A stretch of DNA of 64,000 nt, from positions 2,855,001 to 2,919,000 of the forward strand of contig NZ_CP137559.1 in the NCBI RefSeq assembly GCF_019249725.2. The letters are read 5' to 3'. Below the pieces are notes generated by a model that was given only the letters and a program-made list of their open reading frames with translations, searched no databases and was not told the DNA's origin. The translations under genes and the position numbers were made by a program. This DNA is from Segatella hominis (GTDB taxonomy: Bacteria; Bacteroidota; Bacteroidia; Bacteroidales; Bacteroidaceae). Positions 9,455 through 18,373 of the stretch are shown one piece after another; the first letter of the stretch is position 1, and each line of letters starts with the position of its first letter.

Positions 9455-10279
9455 ATGATACAGATTAAAGACATTGATTTCAGATACCCAGGTAGCAAGC
9501 ACCTTGTATTTAGAGATTTCTCTTTGGAACTCAAGGAGAACAACATTTATGGCTTGCTCGGTAAGAATGGTACAGGCAAGAGCACCCTGCTCTACCTCAT
9601 CAGCGGATTGCTCCGCCAGCAACAAGGTACCATTCTCGTGGATGGCATTTCGGCACAAGATCGCAAAGCCGAGATGCTGAAGGACATCTTCATGGTGCCC
9701 GAAGAGTTTGAACTGCCCAACGTTTCCCTCGCCACCTACGTGAAGATGAACCAGGGATTCTATCCTAACTTCTCGCAGGAAGTGCTGGACCGTTGCCTCA
9801 AGGATTTTGATTTACCACTCTCTCTCAAGTTGAACGAACTCTCGATGGGACAGAAGAAGAAGGTATTCATGAGTTTCGCACTCGCCACGGGTACCCGCTT
9901 TCTTCTGATGGACGAGCCAACCAATGGTCTCGACATCCCATCGAAGAGCCAGTTCCGTAAGGTCATCGCCAACAACATGACGGAAGACCGCACCCTCATC
10001 ATCTCAACTCATCAGGTGCACGATGTAGAGTCGCTGCTCGACCACATCATCATCATGAACCAGAGCCAACTGCTGCTCGACGCATCTATTTCAAACATCT
10101 GCGAGAAATACACCTTCGAATATCGCAACCCACAGGAAATGGACGACACCGTGCTCTACGCCGAGCCAACCCTGCAGGGCAATGCCGCCATCTGCAAGCG
10201 TCAGGAGGGGAAACAGGAAACACAGATGAACCTGGAGTTGCTCTTCAATGCAGTAATTAATGGAAAATTAAACGATTAA
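9455..10279 (+). CDS. ABC transporter ATP-binding protein
   Basis: The 274-residue protein is a cytoplasmic ATPase subunit. Walker A is GKNGTGKST (about residues 36-44), the signature is LSMGQKKK, Walker B is FLLMDEPTNGLD, and the switch His lies in STHQVHD. About 60 residues follow the ATPase domain and do not look like a second domain. The next gene, 13 bp downstream, encodes the membrane partner, and the third is a YtrA-like regulator. This combination is typical of GntR-controlled ABC-2-like exporters whose substrate is unknown (some respond to antibiotics acting on the cell envelope). Substrate cannot be read from the sequence. Confidence 0.9.
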   Translation: MIQIKDIDFRYPGSKHLVFRDFSLELKENNIYGLLGKNGTGKSTLLYLISGLLRQQQGTILVDGISAQDRKAEMLKDIFMVPEEFELPNVSLATYVKMNQGFYPNFSQEVLDRCLKDFDLPLSLKLNELSMGQKKKVFMSFALATGTRFLLMDEPTNGLDIPSKSQFRKVIANNMTEDRTLIISTHQVHDVESLLDHIIIMNQSQLLLDASISNICEKYTFEYRNPQEMDDTVLYAEPTLQGNAAICKRQEGKQETQMNLELLFNAVINGKLND

Positions 10280-10292
10280 AAATTAGACGATT

Positions 10293-11135
10293 ATGAAAAA
10301 GAATTTCGATTTACATAGATTAAGCATGGTACTTCGTTGGGATATTCTCACCAACTGGCAGCGTCATCTTGGAGCTACAGCAGGTCTCACCCTCAGCATT
10401 TCCATCTATTGTGTATTGCGACTTTTTAGCATGAGATATTGGCTTAACTCAACCGATGTAGAACAGGCTGGTCATCAATACCAGGTAAGTGTTTGCATGT
10501 TCTTTTCTATAATAGCATTCATCGCGTTCTACGTCTTGGCAAGTTGTATATTCAATAACATGAAGACTAAATTGCAAAGAGAGAGTTTCCTGATGCTTCC
10601 TGCTTGTAATCTAGAGAAGTTTGTGGCCCGACTACTCATGACGAGTATCGGTGTTTTGGTTCAACTTTTTGCAGCAGTAATCTTGTCCGATGTTATACTG
10701 TTCATCTTTAGTTTCATCATCACTCCAGATTTTCATATCAGCATCACCTGGACTGTGCTCAGCCATATTATTTCCACAATTCACCCTTTCGACAACGACT
10801 GGCTGAAATGGATTACCCTCTATTCATTCATACTATTTTCCCATTCTTTCGCAACACTTGGCGGAACATTCTATCGCAAGTTGCCTGAATTGCTAACAGT
10901 TTGCACGGGCATTCTTCTTTGTATGATTTTGGGATACATAATCAACAAATTAGGAGAAGCTGGAGTTTTTGATTTCTTCAGTCATATTAACTTCAGCAAT
11001 GGTTCCACAGCTGACTATTGTATAACAATTACAGCATTCTTTGTTTTCCTTGCTTTGGCTGCCTTCAACTATTGGGCATCCTACAAGCTCTTCACCCGTA
11101 TGCAGGTTACCTGCAACAAGTGGATCAACATCTAA
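10293..11135 (+). CDS. ABC transporter permease, partner of the preceding ATPase
   Basis: The 280-residue protein has about six hydrophobic segments (roughly residues 28-46, 68-90, 105-135, 150-175, 185-205, 235-265) and no signal peptide. No specific family motif is evident. Position between the ATPase and the GntR gene, with 13 and 19 bp gaps, makes it the membrane subunit of an exporter. Its AT content is visibly higher than that of the ATPase gene. Confidence 0.75.
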   Translation: MKKNFDLHRLSMVLRWDILTNWQRHLGATAGLTLSISIYCVLRLFSMRYWLNSTDVEQAGHQYQVSVCMFFSIIAFIAFYVLASCIFNNMKTKLQRESFLMLPACNLEKFVARLLMTSIGVLVQLFAAVILSDVILFIFSFIITPDFHISITWTVLSHIISTIHPFDNDWLKWITLYSFILFSHSFATLGGTFYRKLPELLTVCTGILLCMILGYIINKLGEAGVFDFFSHINFSNGSTADYCITITAFFVFLALAAFNYWASYKLFTRMQVTCNKWINI

Positions 11136-11154
11136 GAATTAAAATTTGAAGATT

Positions 11155-11526
11155 ATGAATTTCAGTAATGATAAAGCAATATACGTACAGATAGCCGAGC
11201 GACTGAGCGATGAGATTCTGGCGGGCAAGTACAAGGAAGACGAGCGAATACCGAGCGTCAGGGAATACGCCGTGCTGCTGGAGGTAAATGCCAACACAGC
11301 CGTGAAGGCATACGACCTGCTTGCCACCGACGAGATTATCTACAACAAGCGAGGCCTGGGCTACTTTGTTTCCGCTGGAGCCAAGAAGCAGATTAAAAAG
11401 ACCCGCAAGAAGGAGTTTATGAAAGAAAGACTCCCGGAACTCGCCCGACAAATGCAGCTTCTCGACATCTCCATCGACGAAGTGAAGGAAGAGTTGGAAA
11501 AGAATCTCAAAAAGATAAAGATATGA
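11155..11526 (+). CDS. GntR family regulator, YtrA subfamily
   Basis: The protein has about 123 residues. The ATG at 11155 is preferred over an in-frame TTG at 11146. The N-terminal winged helix is typical (KAIYVQIAERLSDEILAGKY, then IPSVREYAVLLEVNANTAVKAYDLL). The C-terminus is short and helical (KERLPELARQMQLLDISIDEVKEEL), as in YtrA-type regulators that lack a large ligand domain. It probably represses the operon it closes. An unusual 24-codon ORF overlaps its stop codon by 4 nt. Confidence 0.88.
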   Translation: MNFSNDKAIYVQIAERLSDEILAGKYKEDERIPSVREYAVLLEVNANTAVKAYDLLATDEIIYNKRGLGYFVSAGAKKQIKKTRKKEFMKERLPELARQMQLLDISIDEVKEELEKNLKKIKI

Positions 11527-11597
11527 TGACACTATTCATCCTCAAATATATATTTATTGCTTCAGTCTTTGCCTTATATATAATAAGGTGGATGTAA
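11523..11597 (+). CDS. possible 24-residue single-span membrane peptide
   Basis: ATG at 11523 overlaps the TGA of the GntR gene (ATGA). The ORF encodes MMTLFILKYIFIASVFALYI and four more residues (IRWM): hydrophobic with Lys and Arg near the ends, a plausible single transmembrane helix. Its 3' end coincides with the TATAATAAGGTG motif, so part may be a repeat rather than coding. No homology can be judged by eye. Confidence 0.35.
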   Translation: MMTLFILKYIFIASVFALYIIRWM

Positions 11598-11618
11598 TCA
11601 CGTTTTTAAAAAAGAGTT

Positions 11619-11649
11619 ACGCTTGCAACTTTCAGAAAGTTGCAAGCGT
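11619..11649 (+). terminator. strong hairpin between the two transporter blocks
   Basis: Perfect 14-bp stem ACGCTTGCAACTTT / AAAGTTGCAAGCGT with a 3-nt loop, but no T-run after it. It could end or attenuate the upstream transcript or mark its processing. I see no TTTG/TAnnTTTG promoter between it and 11688, so the downstream genes may depend on read-through. Confidence 0.6.
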
Positions 11650-11687
11650 CTAATGGTTTAAATTGATATCCATAAAACGAAAGTAAT

Positions 11688-12404
11688 ATGTCATTAATTC
11701 ATCTAAAAGACGTCAACAAGACCTATCAGGGTGCTCAGCCACTCCATGTACTGAAGGGCATCGACCTCGACATCGAACGTGGCGAGTTCGTCAGCATCAT
11801 GGGTGCTTCCGGCTCGGGAAAATCCACCTTATTAAATATATTGGGTATTCTCGACAACTACGATACGGGCGAATACCGACTCAATGATGTGCTCATCAAA
11901 GACCTCTCGGAAACCCGTGCTGCCGAATACCGCAACAAGATGATTGGCTTCATCTTCCAGTCGTTCAACCTCATCTCGTTCAAGACGGCGGTGGAAAACG
12001 TAGAGCTTCCACTCTTCTACCAGGGCGTGAGCCGCAAGAAGCGCCACGAACTGGCGATGGAATATCTCGACAAACTGGGCTTGAAGCAATGGGCCAACCA
12101 TTATCCCAACGAGATGTCGGGAGGACAGAAGCAGCGTGTAGCCATCGCCCGTGCCCTCATCACCAAACCCGAAATCATCCTTGCCGATGAGCCTACCGGA
12201 GCCCTCGACTCCAAAACGAGCGTGGAAGTGATGGACCTGCTGAAGGAACTGCACCAGAAAGAGGGAATGACCATCGTGGTGGTAACCCACGAAAGCGGTG
12301 TTGCCAACGAGACCGATAAGGTTATCCATATCAAGGACGGACTCATCGGAAGCATCGAAGACAACAGAGACCATCATCTCGTATCGAAAGACTACGTGAA
12401 ATAA
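11688..12404 (+). CDS. MacB/LolD-type ABC transporter ATPase
   Basis: The 238-residue cytoplasmic ATPase has Walker A GASGSGKST (about residues 38-46), signature MSGGQKQRVAIARAL, Walker B ILADEPTGALD, and switch region VVVTHE. GALDS after Walker B is characteristic of the MacB/LolD/FtsE-like class, which drives mechanotransmission by FtsX-type permeases rather than transport through the membrane subunit. It heads a tight cluster with two permeases and an adaptor. Substrate unknown: peptides, lipids or drugs are all possible. Confidence 0.92.
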   Translation: MSLIHLKDVNKTYQGAQPLHVLKGIDLDIERGEFVSIMGASGSGKSTLLNILGILDNYDTGEYRLNDVLIKDLSETRAAEYRNKMIGFIFQSFNLISFKTAVENVELPLFYQGVSRKKRHELAMEYLDKLGLKQWANHYPNEMSGGQKQRVAIARALITKPEIILADEPTGALDSKTSVEVMDLLKELHQKEGMTIVVVTHESGVANETDKVIHIKDGLIGSIEDNRDHHLVSKDYVK

Positions 12405-12419
12405 CTTTGAACTTGGAAC

Positions 12420-13679
12420 ATGAGAGAATTAATCAAAGAAATATGGAGTACGTCGAAGCGCAACAAGCTCCGCACTTCGCTCACGGGATTTGCCGTTGCC
12501 TGGGGTATCTTCATGCTGATATTCCTGCTGGGCGCCGGCAACGGACTGATTAATGCCCAGTTGCAGCAAAGCACCCGATTCCTTGCCAACTCCATGCGAG
12601 TATTCCCAGGCGAAACCTCCAAGGCTTACAAGGGACTGAAGGAAGGCAGAAGCATCACGCTCAACGACAAGGACATCCTCATCAGCAACAAGACCTATGG
12701 TCAGTATGTAGATGATGTGGGTGGAAGATTGGAACAGAATAACGTGAACATCAACTACGGCGATAATTATGTGGCAAGCCAGTCGTTGGTGGGTGTGGCT
12801 CCTACACATCCCAAAATCGACAAGACGGAGATGATAGCCGGACGATTCATCAACGAAATCGATATGAAGGAGCAGCGCAAGAATGTGGTGCTGAGCCGAA
12901 GCCAGGCCAAGGAACTCTGCAAAGACTACCGTTCGCTGGTGGGCAAGAACGTAAAGATCAGCAACCTCAACTTCCAGGTGGTGGGAATTTACAAGGATGA
13001 TGAATCGCGCAACAATACCGATGCCTTCATAGCCTACTCCACCATAAAGACCATCTACGCCAAAGGCGATGATGCAGGAAGTCTGGAGTTCACCATCAAG
13101 AACCTGAAGACCCAGGAAGATAACGAGCAGTTTGAGAAGAACTATCGTGCCAGCATCAACAACAACCATCAGGCTGCACCTGATGACGACCGCACCATCT
13201 GGTTCTGGAACCGATACATGGACAATATCCAGATGAACCAGGGAATCGCCATCATGCAGACGGCACTCTGGATAGTAGGTCTGTTCACCCTGCTGAGCGG
13301 AATCGTGGGCGTAAGCAACATCATGCTCATCACCGTGAAGGAGCGAACCCGAGAGTTTGGCGTAAGAAAAGCCATCGGAGCCAAGCCTTGGTCGATACTA
13401 AAGCTCATCATCACCGAGAGCATCATCATCACCTCATTCTTCGGCTACATCGGAATGGTCTGCGGCGTGGCGGCAAACGAAATCATGGACGCAACCATCG
13501 GTCACACCACCGTAGATACCGGACTGTTTAAAGCCGCCATGTTTGTGAACCCTACGGTGGGCCTCGGCACCTGCATCGGTGCGACCATCGCCATCGTCAT
13601 CGCAGGCACCATCGCCGGACTCATCCCAGCCATCAAGGCTGCAAGAATCCGACCGATAGAGGCGCTGAGAGCGGAGTAG
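12420..13679 (+). CDS. MacB-like FtsX-type ABC permease 1
   Basis: The 419-residue inner-membrane protein has one N-terminal span (about residues 20-45), a large periplasmic domain (MacB core type), then three C-terminal spans beginning near residue 280. The FtsX signature VSNIMLITVKERTREFGVRKAIGA follows the first of these (residues about 299-321). It starts 15 bp after the ATPase gene. It pairs with a second, homologous permease, so the transporter is probably a heterodimer of two FtsX chains. Confidence 0.9.
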   Translation: MRELIKEIWSTSKRNKLRTSLTGFAVAWGIFMLIFLLGAGNGLINAQLQQSTRFLANSMRVFPGETSKAYKGLKEGRSITLNDKDILISNKTYGQYVDDVGGRLEQNNVNINYGDNYVASQSLVGVAPTHPKIDKTEMIAGRFINEIDMKEQRKNVVLSRSQAKELCKDYRSLVGKNVKISNLNFQVVGIYKDDESRNNTDAFIAYSTIKTIYAKGDDAGSLEFTIKNLKTQEDNEQFEKNYRASINNNHQAAPDDDRTIWFWNRYMDNIQMNQGIAIMQTALWIVGLFTLLSGIVGVSNIMLITVKERTREFGVRKAIGAKPWSILKLIITESIIITSFFGYIGMVCGVAANEIMDATIGHTTVDTGLFKAAMFVNPTVGLGTCIGATIAIVIAGTIAGLIPAIKAARIRPIEALRAE

Positions 13680-13729
13680 TGTTTAATGTTTAATTAGGCT
13701 TACACCTTATTATATATATAGACTAGGCT

Positions 13730-14977
13730 ATGCGATTAGATTTAGATACATATAAAGAAATACTCGACACCATCACGAGGAACAAGAGCCGCAGTCTGCT
13801 CACGGGCTTCGGCGTGTTCTGGGGCGTGTTTATGCTCATCGCCCTGATGGGTGGCGGCCAGGGACTGAAGGAGATACTGCAGAACAACTTCGCAGGCTTC
13901 GCCACCAACACCGCCATCATCTGGGCGCAGAACACCACCAAACCTTACAAGGGATTCAACAAGGGACGCTCCTGGCAGATGGAAGAGAAAGACCTGGAGC
14001 GACTGCGCCACAGGGTGCCCGAACTCGATGTCATCACCCCGCTGCTCTTCGGAGGCAACAAGTCGGTGGTGTTTGGCGACAAGAAATTCAGCGGCAGCAC
14101 GCAGGGCGTGAATCCCGACTATGCCCAGGTTTCCGTGCCTAAAATGTTTTACGGCAGATACATCAACGAGATGGATGTGCGCCACCAGCGCAAGGTTTGT
14201 GTCATCGGCAAACAGATTTACAAGACCCTCTTCCCCGGCGGCGGTGACCCATGCGGCAAGAGCGTGCGAGTGGATTCCACCTATTACACAGTGGTGGGTG
14301 TAGATTACCGCTCGGGAAATGGCGTGAACTTCGGCGGTAGAGCCGACGAAACCATCACCATTCCGCAAACCGTGCTCCGCACCGCCTACAACCGCGGAAC
14401 CGCCATCGACATCATCGCCACCACCGGTAAGCCGGGCGTGGTGATGAGCAGCATCGCCCAGCGAATGCGTGAAACCATAGCCAGGGCCCACAACATCGAC
14501 CCTTCAGACGAAAAGGGAATCATGGTGTTCAATACGGAGGTGCTCTTCCAGATGCTCGACAATCTGTTTAAGGGCGTCAACTTCCTCATCTGGCTGGTAG
14601 GTATCGGCACCCTTCTCGCCGGCGCCATCGGAGTTTCCAACATCATGATGGTAACGGTGAAGGAGCGAACCACCGAGATAGGCATTCGCCGAGCCATCGG
14701 CGCCACGCCGAAGATGATTCTCTCGCAAATCATCTCAGAGAGTATTCTCCTCACCCTGGTGGCAGGCATGAGCGGCATCATCTTTGGAGTAGCCATCCTG
14801 CAGATGCTGGAGATGGCGAACACCACGGATGGCATTCTCACCGCCCATTTCCAGGTAGATTTCTGGACGGCCATCTCTTCAGCCATCCTCATCTGCATCC
14901 TTGGCGGCCTAGCCGGACTTGCCCCAGCCTGGCGAGCCATGAGCATCAAGCCGGTAGATGCAATGAGAGACGAATAA
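13730..14977 (+). CDS. MacB-like FtsX-type ABC permease 2
   Basis: The 415-residue protein has the same architecture as the preceding gene: N-terminal span, periplasmic core, then three C-terminal spans with SNIMMVTVKERTTEIGIRRA near residues 303-322. The N-terminal segment TRNKSRSLLTGFGVFWGVFM parallels the first permease (KRNKLRTSLTGFAVAWGIFM). The 50-bp gap in front contains an inverted TATAATAAGGTG motif. The base composition is more GC-rich than in the accessory genes downstream. Confidence 0.9.
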   Translation: MRLDLDTYKEILDTITRNKSRSLLTGFGVFWGVFMLIALMGGGQGLKEILQNNFAGFATNTAIIWAQNTTKPYKGFNKGRSWQMEEKDLERLRHRVPELDVITPLLFGGNKSVVFGDKKFSGSTQGVNPDYAQVSVPKMFYGRYINEMDVRHQRKVCVIGKQIYKTLFPGGGDPCGKSVRVDSTYYTVVGVDYRSGNGVNFGGRADETITIPQTVLRTAYNRGTAIDIIATTGKPGVVMSSIAQRMRETIARAHNIDPSDEKGIMVFNTEVLFQMLDNLFKGVNFLIWLVGIGTLLAGAIGVSNIMMVTVKERTTEIGIRRAIGATPKMILSQIISESILLTLVAGMSGIIFGVAILQMLEMANTTDGILTAHFQVDFWTAISSAILICILGGLAGLAPAWRAMSIKPVDAMRDE

Positions 14978-15000
14978 AAGAAAAATAAGATATAAAAGAT

Positions 15001-16122
15001 ATGAAAAAGTATTCAAAGTTGATAGTTGCGGCGATAGTCGCCTTGATTTTCATCGGAACCTTCGTGTTCCTTTATGAGAAATCACAGCCTAAGCCTGTGG
15101 AATATACCGAGTTTACCCCAAAGATGGGCGATGTGTTGAAAACCACGGTGATTACGGGTAAGATAGAGCCTCGCAACGAGGTGAACGTAAAGCCTCAGAT
15201 TAGTGGTATCATCACCGAAATCTGCAAGCAGGCAGGTGATTTCGTGCAGGCAGGCGAGGTAATCGCCAAGGTAAAGGTGATTCCGGATATGGGACAGCTC
15301 AGTTCGGCGCAGGCTCGTGTGCGCCTTGCCGAAATTAACCTGAAGCAGGCACAGGTAAACTATGGTCGCGAGGAACAGCTCTACAAGAAGCAGCTGGTCA
15401 GCGCCGATGAGTTTGACAAAGTGAAACAGTCGTTGCAACAGGCAAAGGAGGAGAAGGTTGCCGCCCTTGATGCGCTCGAAGTGGTTCGTGATGGTGTTTC
15501 CAAGAGCAACGCCAGCGCCTCTTCCACCCTCATCCGTTCTACCATTTCGGGAATTATCCTCGATATTCCTGTCAAAGTAGGTAACTCCGTGATTCTTGCC
15601 AACACCTTTAATGACGGAACCACCATCGCCAGTGTAGCAAACATGAACGACCTCATCTTCCGTGGCAACATCGATGAGACCGAGGTCGGCAATCTGGTAG
15701 TGGGAATGCCGATGAAGATTACCATCGGAGCGATGCAGGATTTGAAGTTTGATGCCGACCTGGAGTATATTTCTCCAAAGGCTGTAGAGAACAATGGTGC
15801 CAACCAGTTTGAGGTAAAGGCAGCCGTGCGCTCGGTGAAAGGCGGTAAAATTCGCTCAGGCTATAGTGCCAATGCCGAGATTGTATTGGCGAAGGCGATG
15901 CATGTGCTCACCGTGCCAGAGAGCGCCATCGAGTTTAGTGGCGACTCCACCTTTGTATATGTGGTAAAAGGCAGCGGTGACAAGAAGACTTACGAGCGCC
16001 GACAAGTAACCACAGGTTTGAGCGATGGCGTGAACATCGAAATCAAGAAAGGCCTGGGATTGAAGGACAAGGTAAGAGGTCCGCAAATCGTAGCCGACAA
16101 CAATAAGGATAATGATGAGTAA
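15001..16122 (+). CDS. periplasmic adaptor (MacA/HlyD-type membrane fusion protein)
   Basis: The 373-residue protein has an N-terminal membrane anchor (about residues 7-24), a split biotinyl-lipoyl-like domain (SGIITEICKQAGDFVQAGEVIA, then STISGIILDIPVKVGNSV), a helical hairpin between them, and beta-barrel and membrane-proximal domains. It links the MacB-like pump to an outer-membrane channel; no TolC-type gene is present in this window. Its last 18 codons and stop (16069-16122) recur three more times downstream, at 20724, 28120 and, more diverged and longer, at 29532. Confidence 0.92.
   Translation: MKKYSKLIVAAIVALIFIGTFVFLYEKSQPKPVEYTEFTPKMGDVLKTTVITGKIEPRNEVNVKPQISGIITEICKQAGDFVQAGEVIAKVKVIPDMGQLSSAQARVRLAEINLKQAQVNYGREEQLYKKQLVSADEFDKVKQSLQQAKEEKVAALDALEVVRDGVSKSNASASSTLIRSTISGIILDIPVKVGNSVILANTFNDGTTIASVANMNDLIFRGNIDETEVGNLVVGMPMKITIGAMQDLKFDADLEYISPKAVENNGANQFEVKAAVRSVKGGKIRSGYSANAEIVLAKAMHVLTVPESAIEFSGDSTFVYVVKGSGDKKTYERRQVTTGLSDGVNIEIKKGLGLKDKVRGPQIVADNNKDNDE
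16069..16122 (+). repeat. adaptor-gene 3' end, copy 1 (inside the intact gene)
   Basis: 54 bp from AAGGTAAGAGGTCC to the stop codon. It is a direct repeat with 20724-20777 (about four differences) and 28120-28173, and a relative of 29532-29648. It marks the left edge of the accessory region. Confidence 0.85.
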
Positions 16123-16164
16123 TCTTACTAATGTCAGAAAACTCATAGAATTTTCAAGAAAAAG

Positions 16165-16200
16165 CCAAAGGGAGCATAAAAATAAGATGCCCCTTTGGTT
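16165..16200 (+). terminator. terminator after the adaptor gene
   Basis: Stem CCAAAGGGAGCAT / ATGCCCCTTTGG (one bulge), 9-nt loop, followed by TTT. It separates the plus-strand pump operon from the convergent minus-strand genes. Confidence 0.65.
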
Positions 16201-16225
16201 TATCACATCAGCATCAACATAGCTA

Positions 16226-17455
16226 TCACTTAAACTTGTCCAACCAATTAACTTCTGTATTCCAAACAGTTTGCTTATAAGCATATTGGTAATCAACATT
16301 TGACGAAGTTGGCACAAAGACAGATAAGCCATAATCTCTTTCCTCCTGTTCAGAATTGCCATGAAATACAATAAAGTCATTAATGTGTGATGTATCAATT
16401 TTCGCACTCTTCATTAAAGTCACCCAGTCAAAGAAAATATCTATATACCGAAACTTATATACAAATAAATTCGTTTCATTAATTTCAAGACGAGGTATCT
16501 CTCTGCATAACTTTCTTACATTTGAATATTGGCTCAAATCAATAAGACTAATAGAAATATGATTTTTACATTCTCTCTCTTCATATTTATGAAGATAATG
16601 ACGTCCAACTTCTATTAAACGCTCCTTTAATGGCAAACTAGAAACCAAAGTTTTGGTGCTAACACTATCAATTATACCATCTGTTGGTACAATTATAGGA
16701 GAAGCTAACAAATAATGACACTTTTGTTGAAAATAAGCCACAACTTCAATATTGGGCATATAGCAAGCATCAAAAATAATATAATTGAAACTGTCTTTCA
16801 ACGACATCGCTAACTGTGGAATACTCATTGTTTTACCATTAGCAAGCCCAAAACTTCGAGAAGAAAGGAAATCATTTGGCAACCAACCTAAAGCATGAGA
16901 CCATAAAATTAGCCCAGTTTCTTTTGAAGGGAAACTATGCCTTAAATTTGATATGATACAAGACATTGTTTCAGAATTGAGAGGATTGATTTTTCCATAC
17001 TCCTTTATGCATATCAATCCATCCTGCTCCAATCTAAATAGTTTCATTTCATCAGGTGTAGCCCAAACAAATAATAAATTAACATTCTCCGCATCAGGAA
17101 AATCTTCAAATTGCTTCATAAACTCTATAGAAGAGTTATATAAATCATTGTCTGCAACAACATAAAATATAATAGTCTTATCTTTTTGTATTAAAATAGG
17201 AGTTTCTTGTTCACAACTACAAAATAAGTTTGCATATGTAATTAGATAAAGGAGGATAGGCTTTGTACCTATCCTTCTTTTTTTTTTATTGAAATAATAA
17301 TCAAAACCACTCCTAATTGTCATTATTATAAACATTATAGAAAAGCATTCTTGAAAATCAGCTCGATCCAAAAATCCTATGAGATTTAATAACCCCACAA
17401 ATAAACATGATAGAACTAGATTTACAGTTAATGAAACCAGTATATACTTTAACAT
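16226..17455 (-). CDS. C11 (clostripain-type) cysteine peptidase with membrane N-terminus
   Basis: The 409-residue protein has a caspase-fold C11 peptidase domain: the catalytic His lies in LILWSHALGW and the catalytic Cys in YIIFDACYM. C11 enzymes generally cleave after Arg or Lys. The N-terminal 80 or so residues are unusual, with two hydrophobic stretches, a basic NKKKRR segment, and a third hydrophobic stretch ending in LFCSC that looks like an internal lipobox. A 10-base homopolymer (17278-17287) encodes the Lys run, next to a hairpin. The shorter form starting after it may be the functional lipoprotein. It lies 6 bp after a lipoprotein gene with a glycine-rich tail, a possible substrate. 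It is convergent to the pump operon. Confidence 0.8.
   Translation of the reverse strand: MLKYILVSLTVNLVLSCLFVGLLNLIGFLDRADFQECFSIMFIIMTIRSGFDYYFNKKKRRIGTKPILLYLITYANLFCSCEQETPILIQKDKTIIFYVVADNDLYNSSIEFMKQFEDFPDAENVNLLFVWATPDEMKLFRLEQDGLICIKEYGKINPLNSETMSCIISNLRHSFPSKETGLILWSHALGWLPNDFLSSRSFGLANGKTMSIPQLAMSLKDSFNYIIFDACYMPNIEVVAYFQQKCHYLLASPIIVPTDGIIDSVSTKTLVSSLPLKERLIEVGRHYLHKYEERECKNHISISLIDLSQYSNVRKLCREIPRLEINETNLFVYKFRYIDIFFDWVTLMKSAKIDTSHINDFIVFHGNSEQEERDYGLSVFVPTSSNVDYQYAYKQTVWNTEVNWLDKFK
17252..17287 (+). other. hairpin followed by T10, antisense within the C11 peptidase gene
   Basis: Plus strand: AGGATAGG / CCTATCCT stem with a 7-nt loop followed by CTT and ten T. It has the form of a rho-independent terminator for plus-strand transcripts. 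On the coding strand it is A10 followed by a hairpin, within the codons for the basic segment. Confidence 0.5.
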
Positions 17456-17461
17456 AATTAT

Positions 17462-18352
17462 CTATCTAAATAATCTTCCGATTCTTCCACCTAATCCGGT
17501 TGAACCACCAATAGCTCCCCATAAAGCTGCACGACCAACTCCTCCCCAAGTCAATCTATTATTCCAATTCTGAAAAGCATGAAATATGACTCCCGCACAA
17601 GCTCCTCCTAGATCCATAGCAACAACTTGAGGGAGTTTCCCTTGATTTTCAGAATCAGCATAATCAGGATTCTGATACCACCATTCATAAGATGATTTAG
17701 CTATGGATAACATAGAAGCAATAGCCGCACCTTCAACTGAGTCTTTTTCATAACCAGCTTTATCAAACTCCTCTGATATAGAATTTATACCATTAATAAA
17801 ATTCTCATCAGAAACCATCCCTTCCAAGCTAGCTCTCAAAAGGGCAATAATTCTATCCATAAAAGATAATGTCTTTTCAGAATATACACCTTCTTGTTTA
17901 TAAAGAGTTAAAAATTGGTCAAGACTAGGCATACTATCCAAATCTAAAGTTTCTATATCCTTTCCCTCGCTAAGACTCTCTAAAATGTCTGACTCATTTA
18001 CACGAGAGTTTTTTATATTGGATAATAAATATTTACCGAATTTTTCTGCAAACATAAATTGGGCATATTGGTTAGAGTTTTCTAAGGACTTATACTGTGG
18101 ATACTTTTGGCTTAACCCATTTTTATCAAATTCTAGAATTTTCTTTGCCTTGCCTATATTACTCAGAGTATCGCCAAAATCGATTAGATCAAAATTATCT
18201 TTAGTATATGTCATTGCCACATTATGTAGGTTACCAACAAAATTCATGTCACTAACCTTCATATTTTCAGTTGACAAGCCATTTGTCTGTGTATCACATG
18301 AACTCATGACTACAGAAATCAACAGCAATATAAATCCAAAAATTTTCTTCAT
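17462..18352 (-). CDS. lipoprotein with glycine-zipper-like C-terminus (unknown function)
   Basis: The 296-residue protein starts with a lipoprotein signal peptide (MKKIFGFILLLISVVMSSC, Cys at 19). The middle is acidic and probably helical, with no recognised family. The last 51 residues (246-296) change character: GGACAGV, then GGVGRAALWGAIGGSTGLGG, ending RIGRLFR. This is rich in Gly, Ala and Arg, like glycine-zipper membrane-active peptides. The next gene encodes a C11 peptidase, an Arg/Lys-type protease, so proteolytic release of the tail is a reasonable hypothesis, not shown. It is AT-rich compared with the pump genes. Confidence 0.65.
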   Translation of the reverse strand: MKKIFGFILLLISVVMSSCDTQTNGLSTENMKVSDMNFVGNLHNVAMTYTKDNFDLIDFGDTLSNIGKAKKILEFDKNGLSQKYPQYKSLENSNQYAQFMFAEKFGKYLLSNIKNSRVNESDILESLSEGKDIETLDLDSMPSLDQFLTLYKQEGVYSEKTLSFMDRIIALLRASLEGMVSDENFINGINSISEEFDKAGYEKDSVEGAAIASMLSIAKSSYEWWYQNPDYADSENQGKLPQVVAMDLGGACAGVIFHAFQNWNNRLTWGGVGRAALWGAIGGSTGLGGRIGRLFR

Positions 18353-18373
18353 TGCATTTAAAAGTTTATATGT

